A stretch of DNA of 16,756 nt, taken from assembly GCA_910587865.1 (NCBI GenBank), contig CAJUNX010000064.1, positions 1 through 16,756 of the forward strand, given 5' to 3'. The notes under the pieces were generated by a model. The model saw only the letters and a list, made by a program, of their open reading frames with translations, had not been told where the DNA came from and did not search any database. Made by a program: the position numbers and the translations under genes. The stretch is from an uncultured Roseburia sp. GTDB taxonomy: Bacteria > Bacillota > Clostridia > Lachnospirales > Lachnospiraceae. The first letter of the stretch is position 1. Each line of letters starts with the position of its first letter. Below, piece after piece: positions 12,897-16,756 of the stretch.

Positions 12897-14603
12897 GTGA
12901 AAGTAATCGATTTTAAGGATGCGAAATGCCGCCATTGTTACAAATGTGTGCGTCACTGCATGGTAAAGGCGATCTCGGTCGAGAACGAACAGGCGCACAT
13001 TCTGCACGACCACTGTATTCACTGCGGGCACTGTCTCGAGATCTGTCCGCAGAATGCAAAGACCTTTGCGAGCGACCTTTCGAGGGTGAAGGGATATCTC
13101 GCCGCGGGAGCGCGGACCGTGATCTCGATCGCACCGTCATACCTCGGCGTGCTCAAGGCCGAAAAGCCTGGCCAGGTCGTCTCAGCGCTTATGCGGCTGG
13201 GATTTTCGGAGGTGCGTGAGACCGCGGAGGGCGCCGCTCTGGTGACAGCCGAATATCAGAAGCTTCTGGATGAAAAGAAGATGCCGAATATCATCACGAC
13301 CTGCTGTCCGGCGATGAATGATCTCGTCGAAAAATATTATCCGGAGTGCACGCCGCTTATGGCGCCGGTCGTGTCGCCGATGATCGCCCACGGCCGTTTT
13401 ATCAAAAAACAGTACGGGGACGAGACAAAGGTAGTGTTCCTGGGCCCCTGTATCGCAAAAAAACAGGAGGCGGAAGGGGACGAACGGATCGCCGGAGCGA
13501 TTGATGCGATCTTAACCTTTGAGGAGCTGGCGGACTGGCTGAAGCAGGAGGGGATCAAGCCCGCATCCTGTGAGGAGGAGCCGTTCGGCAATCCGGATCC
13601 CGAGGTCAACCGGCTCTATCCGGTGAGCGGCGGCGTGATCCTTTCCGTCATGGCTGACAGGGCGGACGATTTTTACCAGAAGGTACATGTGGACGGTTTG
13701 GAACACTGCATGGAGCTTTTGGAGTGTCTGAAGCGGGGAGAGCTAAAGCGTTGTTTTATAGAGGCAAACGTCTGTGACGGCGGGTGCGTCAGGGGGCCGG
13801 CGTCCGCGAACTGGAACACCTCGTATGTCACGGCAAAAGTAAAGATCGAAAAGGACGCGTCACACAGGCCCGCCGGGACGCTTCCTGATTTCGGCAGCGA
13901 AGCGCTCGCGCGCGGCTTTGAGGATCGGAGCTTAAAAGAGAAGATCCCGACGGAGGAGGAAATTCGGAAGATTTTAAAGGGCACGGGAAAATATTCGAAA
14001 AGCGATGAGTTAAACTGCGGGGCGTGCGGATATCAGACCTGCAGGGAGAAAGCGATCGCCGTCTTTCAGGGCCGTGCGGAAAATGACATGTGCATGCCGT
14101 ATGCGCTGCTGCAGTCAGAGTCAATGTCTAATGTCGTGCTGGATGTGACGCCGAATGTCTTTCTGGTGGTGGATGCGGAGTTCCGCATCCGCGAGTGCAA
14201 TAAAAAGGGGCAGGAGCTGCTCGGCGTCGGGAAGGAAGAGGCGCTTTCGCGGTACATATTCGAATTTATCGAAATAGAAGATATAGAAGAAACATTCCGG
14301 ACAAAAGAACCGATTTATAATAAGAAGGTAAAGATGGAGCATGAAAGCCTGATCATGGAGGAGACCATCGTCTATATCAGGGATATTGACTGCGTGCTCG
14401 TGCGGTTTCAGGATATCACGCGTGAGGAACAGCTAAAAGAGCAGCATTATCAGTTTAAGGTGGATGCGCTTGAGATCGCGCAGAAGGTGATCGACAGGCA
14501 GATGATGGTTGCGCAGGAGATCGCGGGGCTGCTCGGCGAGACGACGGCGGAGACGAAGGTGACGATGACGAAACTGCGGGATGCGATCCTCGAGGAGGAT
14601 TGA
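12897..14603 (+). CDS. hydS: Sensory [FeFe] hydrogenase HydS (group C) with four-Cys Fe-S and PAS domains
   Basis: The GTG start at 12897, with GGGAGGGG at 12885-12892, is preferred over ATG 12852, whose extra residues are encoded by the intergenic hairpin. The protein has 568 residues. Domains: 2[4Fe-4S] ferredoxin (Cys11-21, Cys40-50); an H-cluster domain with TTCCPAM (Cys136), GPCIAKKQE (Cys185) and NVCDGGC (Cys293, 297), all four ligands present; a four-Cys Fe-S motif (Cys374, 377, 382, 399); and PAS (about 405-510) followed by a C-terminal helix. This is the layout of group C sensory hydrogenases, thought to detect H2 or redox state and pass a signal through PAS. The non-canonical L1 and L3 motifs fit a sensor rather than an efficient enzyme. 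No kinase domain is fused; the next gene is a phosphatase. Confidence 0.93.
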   Translation: MKVIDFKDAKCRHCYKCVRHCMVKAISVENEQAHILHDHCIHCGHCLEICPQNAKTFASDLSRVKGYLAAGARTVISIAPSYLGVLKAEKPGQVVSALMRLGFSEVRETAEGAALVTAEYQKLLDEKKMPNIITTCCPAMNDLVEKYYPECTPLMAPVVSPMIAHGRFIKKQYGDETKVVFLGPCIAKKQEAEGDERIAGAIDAILTFEELADWLKQEGIKPASCEEEPFGNPDPEVNRLYPVSGGVILSVMADRADDFYQKVHVDGLEHCMELLECLKRGELKRCFIEANVCDGGCVRGPASANWNTSYVTAKVKIEKDASHRPAGTLPDFGSEALARGFEDRSLKEKIPTEEEIRKILKGTGKYSKSDELNCGACGYQTCREKAIAVFQGRAENDMCMPYALLQSESMSNVVLDVTPNVFLVVDAEFRIRECNKKGQELLGVGKEEALSRYIFEFIEIEDIEETFRTKEPIYNKKVKMEHESLIMEETIVYIRDIDCVLVRFQDITREEQLKEQHYQFKVDALEIAQKVIDRQMMVAQEIAGLLGETTAETKVTMTKLRDAILEED

Positions 14604-14668
14604 CGCTGCACCGGTGGGAGAATCGCCTGCCGGTGCAGACGGATCACGATCGACGCTGCACCGGTGGG
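14602..14668 (+). promoter_or_regulatory. Mutually exclusive hairpins between hydS and the phosphatase gene
   Basis: GACGCTGCACCGGTGGG occurs exactly twice, at 14602-14618 and 14652-14668. Between them lies CCGGTGCAG (14630-14638), the perfect complement of CTGCACCGG inside both copies (14606-14614 and 14656-14664). The middle arm can pair upstream or downstream, but not both. This is the logic of an attenuator or RNA switch, or a protein-binding array in DNA. The first copy overlaps the hydS stop codon (14601-14603). Confidence 0.5.
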
Positions 14669-14669
14669 G

Positions 14670-14724
14670 ACATCTGAGTCATGCAGGAAGATTGCAAAAG
14701 CGCGTTTTTTGCAGGTGCAGATGT
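14670..14724 (+). promoter_or_regulatory. Nested hairpin upstream of the phosphatase gene
   Basis: ACATCTG (14670-14676) pairs with CAGATGT (14718-14724). Inside it, GCAAAA (14694-14699) pairs with TTTTGC (14707-14712), giving a small A/T stem around a GC-rich loop. A six-T run (14705-14710) lies within the inner structure. With the preceding repeats, nearly the whole 151-base gap is structured. Confidence 0.4.
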
Positions 14725-14754
14725 GAAAGAATCGACACATGACAGGAGGCAGGG

Positions 14755-15930
14755 ATGGGGGTTAGTATTGATGTAGCATGGAAGAGCCTGAATAAGTATA
14801 AGGAAGAACTCTGCGGGGATAAGGTGGAGATCGTGAAGACAGATGACTCGGATATTGTGATCCTCGCGGACGGTATGGGGAGCGGTGTGAAGGCAAATAT
14901 CCTTGCCACACTGACGTCGCGTATTCTGGCGACGATGCTCGGTGAGGGAGCGACGATCGAATCGTGCGTGGATACGATCGCAAAAACGCTGCCGGTCTGT
15001 CAGGAGAGAAAGGTTGCCTATGCGACATTCAGCATCCTGCAGATTTTTCACAACGGCGAGGCATATCTGGTGGAGTACGACAACCCGGCCTGCGTGTTTA
15101 TCCGCGATAACAAGATTGTGGACTATCCATATGAGATTCGTGAGATTGCGGGGAAACAGGTGCATGAATACCGCTTTACGGTGCAGAAAAACGACTGTTT
15201 CGTGCTGATGAGCGACGGCGTGATTTATGCCGGGGCAGGGGAGATTCTGGATCTGCAGGGCTGGACCTGGGAAAATATGGCGGAGTACACGTTAAAGTGC
15301 ACGAAGGAGACACTCTCGGCTTCCCGGCTCACCGCGCTTTTAAGCAAAGCGTGCGACGATCTGTATATCCAGAAGCCCGGGGATGACACGACGGTTGCGG
15401 TTGCGCGTGTGATCGGGCAGAAGACCGTGAACCTGTTTACCGGACCGCCGAAAAAGAAGGAGGACGATGAGGCGCTGATGCGCGATTTTATGCATGCCGA
15501 GGGAAAGAAAGTCGTCTCCGGGGGGACGAGCGCGATCATCGCCGCGCGTGTGCTGCGCAGAGAGATTGTGACAAAGGCAGACCGGCTGAATCCGGACGTG
15601 CCGCCGATGGCCGAGATTGAAGGACTCGACCTGGTGACGGAGGGCGTGCTGACGTTGGGAAAAGCGTTAAAGCTTCTGCGGCGGTATGAGAAAGATGAGT
15701 TTGACGCCGATTTTTTTGACGAGCTTGACGCGAACAACGGGGCCTCCCGTCTCTCGAAGCTGATCATTGAGGAGTGTACGACGCTGAACCTGTTCGTCGG
15801 GACCGCGATGAACGAAGCGCATCAGGACACGGAGCTCACGTTTGATCTGAGCATGCGCATGAATCTCGTGGAGCAGCTGATTGCGGTTGTAAAAAAAATG
15901 GGGAAACATGTTTCCGTGAAATATTACTGA
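14755..15930 (+). CDS. PP2C/SpoIIE-type serine phosphatase associated with the hydrogenase operon
   Basis: The protein has 391 residues; AGGAGG (14744-14749) is 5 bases from the ATG. Residues 1-220 carry the PP2C/SpoIIE metal-binding motifs: VILADGMGSG (Asp39), LMSDGVIYAG (Asp154) and GDDTTVAVA (Asp210/211). These enzymes remove phosphate from Ser/Thr residues, often on anti-sigma antagonists, using Mn2+. Residues about 235-391 form a separate domain (GGTSAIIAARVLRREI near 256-271) that I cannot assign. There is no membrane segment, so it should be cytoplasmic, unlike SpoIIE itself. PP2C genes beside hydS and hydABC are a known arrangement in clostridia. I infer that it is the output of HydS. 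No kinase or anti-sigma partner is present in the window. Confidence 0.88.
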   Translation: MGVSIDVAWKSLNKYKEELCGDKVEIVKTDDSDIVILADGMGSGVKANILATLTSRILATMLGEGATIESCVDTIAKTLPVCQERKVAYATFSILQIFHNGEAYLVEYDNPACVFIRDNKIVDYPYEIREIAGKQVHEYRFTVQKNDCFVLMSDGVIYAGAGEILDLQGWTWENMAEYTLKCTKETLSASRLTALLSKACDDLYIQKPGDDTTVAVARVIGQKTVNLFTGPPKKKEDDEALMRDFMHAEGKKVVSGGTSAIIAARVLRREIVTKADRLNPDVPPMAEIEGLDLVTEGVLTLGKALKLLRRYEKDEFDADFFDELDANNGASRLSKLIIEECTTLNLFVGTAMNEAHQDTELTFDLSMRMNLVEQLIAVVKKMGKHVSVKYY

Positions 15931-16212
15931 TTTTTTTGCTGACCCTGCATCGAGCCTGTCCTTATCCCCGCTCCGCCTGCGCCATGCCCCTTTTGGGCAG
16001 CCTTTTGTTGAGGTAAGATGACGTAACCTTTTTTGCAGAGGGTGTCCTCTTACCTCTTTTTGATGTATGTGAGATACAGAAATGAGAGTTCTGCTTAAAC
16101 GATGTGTATTCCCCACGAGCAGGAGGTGTAAGATCTCAAAGGCTGTGAAGAGAAGACGATCGATGAATCATTTTTTTTGATAATACCACTAAGCGATACT
16201 TCTACATTTGTT
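15931..16212. other. Intergenic region after the hyd operon
   Basis: No coding region is supported here. It begins with a seven-T run (15931-15937), 16 bases after the palindrome GGAAACATGTTTCC (15901-15914) inside the phosphatase gene, which is too far for a canonical terminator. A small hairpin GCCC/GGGC lies at 15986-15998 and a terminator-like structure at 16010-16061. AGCAGGAGGTG (16120-16130) resembles a ribosome-binding site but has no ORF behind it, possibly a relic. Confidence 0.4.
16010..16061 (+). terminator. Probable terminator of the hyd operon
   Basis: GAGGTAAGA (16010-16018) pairs perfectly with TCTTACCTC (16048-16056), and five T follow (16057-16061). The 29-base loop is long, so confidence is moderate. 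Confidence 0.5.
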
Positions 16213-16756
16213 TCAATTTGATGCAGTTTCTATATATGATAAAATGTAGTTTGCTATCTCCTCTGACACTTGATAATGTGTTATAACTTCTCCCCGATCA
16301 CTATATTCACCCGGAATGATTTCCTCAATATAATAATTACCATTGCTTTTATAAAGTATCTCGGTATACATTTCTTTTAACTCTTTTTTATTATCCCTTG
16401 ATAACATAAATCTAACAATCTGGCATTCAATTTCTTCGGGATTTGGTGCATGATCTGCATATTCCCACTGTTCCAGAGCCAACCCGTTTAGATATTGCGC
16501 TATTTCAGAAATATCGTCTATTTCATTCCGTAACGTATTTTTGTCTGCTCCGTAAAACTGTATCTTCTGCTCTTCAGAAGTCTCGCGTAGTTCCTTTTCT
16601 GTAAATGATGTTTTTCCCTGATAATATCGGACACTCTCTATAAATGATGCTTCTCCTTGATAATATTGGGTATTCTCTATATCATCTGTTTTTTCAATAT
16701 TACTATTTGGCACATAAAAATCAAGTCCCCACCCATCCAGTATGTCCTTCGCTGTT
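16213..16756 (-). CDS. AT-rich hypothetical protein, N-terminus beyond the window
   Basis: The reading frame is open from the right window edge to TGA at 16213-16215. The edge-proximal part (AKDILDGWGLDFYVPNSN) looks coding, so the GTG at 16713 is probably internal and the gene is partial. The visible 180 residues are acidic, with no signal peptide or membrane segment. A 13-residue tandem duplication, IENTQYYQGEASF / IESVRYYQGKTSF, precedes a helical, Glu-rich region and a C-terminal part with YYIEEIIPGEYSDRGEVITH. I do not recognise the family. The region is far more AT-rich than the GC-rich hydrogenase and ABC genes, which suggests horizontal acquisition. No function is proposed. Confidence 0.6.
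   Translation of the reverse strand, partial: TAKDILDGWGLDFYVPNSNIEKTDDIENTQYYQGEASFIESVRYYQGKTSFTEKELRETSEEQKIQFYGADKNTLRNEIDDISEIAQYLNGLALEQWEYADHAPNPEEIECQIVRFMLSRDNKKELKEMYTEILYKSNGNYYIEEIIPGEYSDRGEVITHYQVSEEIANYILSYIETASN
16603..16680 (-). repeat. 39-bp imperfect tandem duplication within the AT-rich gene
   Basis: The two units (16603-16641 and 16642-16680) match at 32 of 39 positions by hand count and are in frame, encoding the duplicated 13-residue segment with the core YYQGxxSF. Most differences change residues outside that core. Confidence 0.7.

Noticed and set aside
15901..15937. Terminator formed by the GGAAACATGTTTCC palindrome and T7
   Set aside because: The T-run lies 16 bases beyond the stem, the stem has almost no loop, and it lies inside the coding region.
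15667..16116. 149-codon minus-strand ORF
   Set aside because: Mostly antisense to the phosphatase C-terminus, with no ribosome-binding site or motif.

Overview
The window looks like chromosome from a strictly anaerobic, fermentative Firmicute of the Lachnospiraceae/Clostridia type. That inference rests on strong AGGAGG ribosome-binding sites, clostridial-type promoters, a trimeric electron-bifurcating [FeFe] hydrogenase and a PAS-containing sensory [FeFe] hydrogenase. No rRNA, tRNA, CRISPR array or complete insertion sequence was seen.

Left part (1-4430): a run of decayed genes. A MarR-family regulator is interrupted by an in-frame TAG. A MATE-family exporter is broken by a one-base loss in an A-run. 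An alpha-helical pore-forming-toxin-like gene carries both an in-frame TAA and a one-base loss. The promoters and ribosome-binding sites of these genes are still recognisable. They are followed by a possible 50-codon overlapping ORF, an intact flavin reductase/flavoredoxin gene, a terminator, and a short remnant that may come from a conjugative-element protein.

Middle part (4434-8323, minus strand): two overlapping genes encode a heterodimeric ABC exporter resembling Bacillus BmrC/BmrD (YheI/YheH). One subunit has Asp in place of the catalytic Glu and the other has a deviant signature motif, so one of the two ATP sites should be degenerate. Their promoter lies in a 393-bp divergent intergenic region that is unusually rich in inverted and direct repeats.

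Right part (8717-15930, plus strand): a compact hydrogen operon. hydC, hydB and hydA encode the three subunits of an NAD- and ferredoxin-linked bifurcating hydrogenase. They are followed by hydS, a putative H2 or redox sensor with an H-cluster domain, a four-Cys Fe-S domain and a PAS domain, and then by a PP2C/SpoIIE-type phosphatase with an unassigned C-terminal domain. I infer that HydS senses H2 or redox state and passes the signal to the phosphatase. The two long intergenic gaps of the operon contain strong hairpins, and the hydS-phosphatase gap can form two mutually exclusive ones. A terminator-like hairpin follows at 16010-16061.

Right edge (16213-16756, minus strand): an AT-rich gene of unknown function with a 13-residue tandem duplication, cut by the window end and probably of foreign origin.
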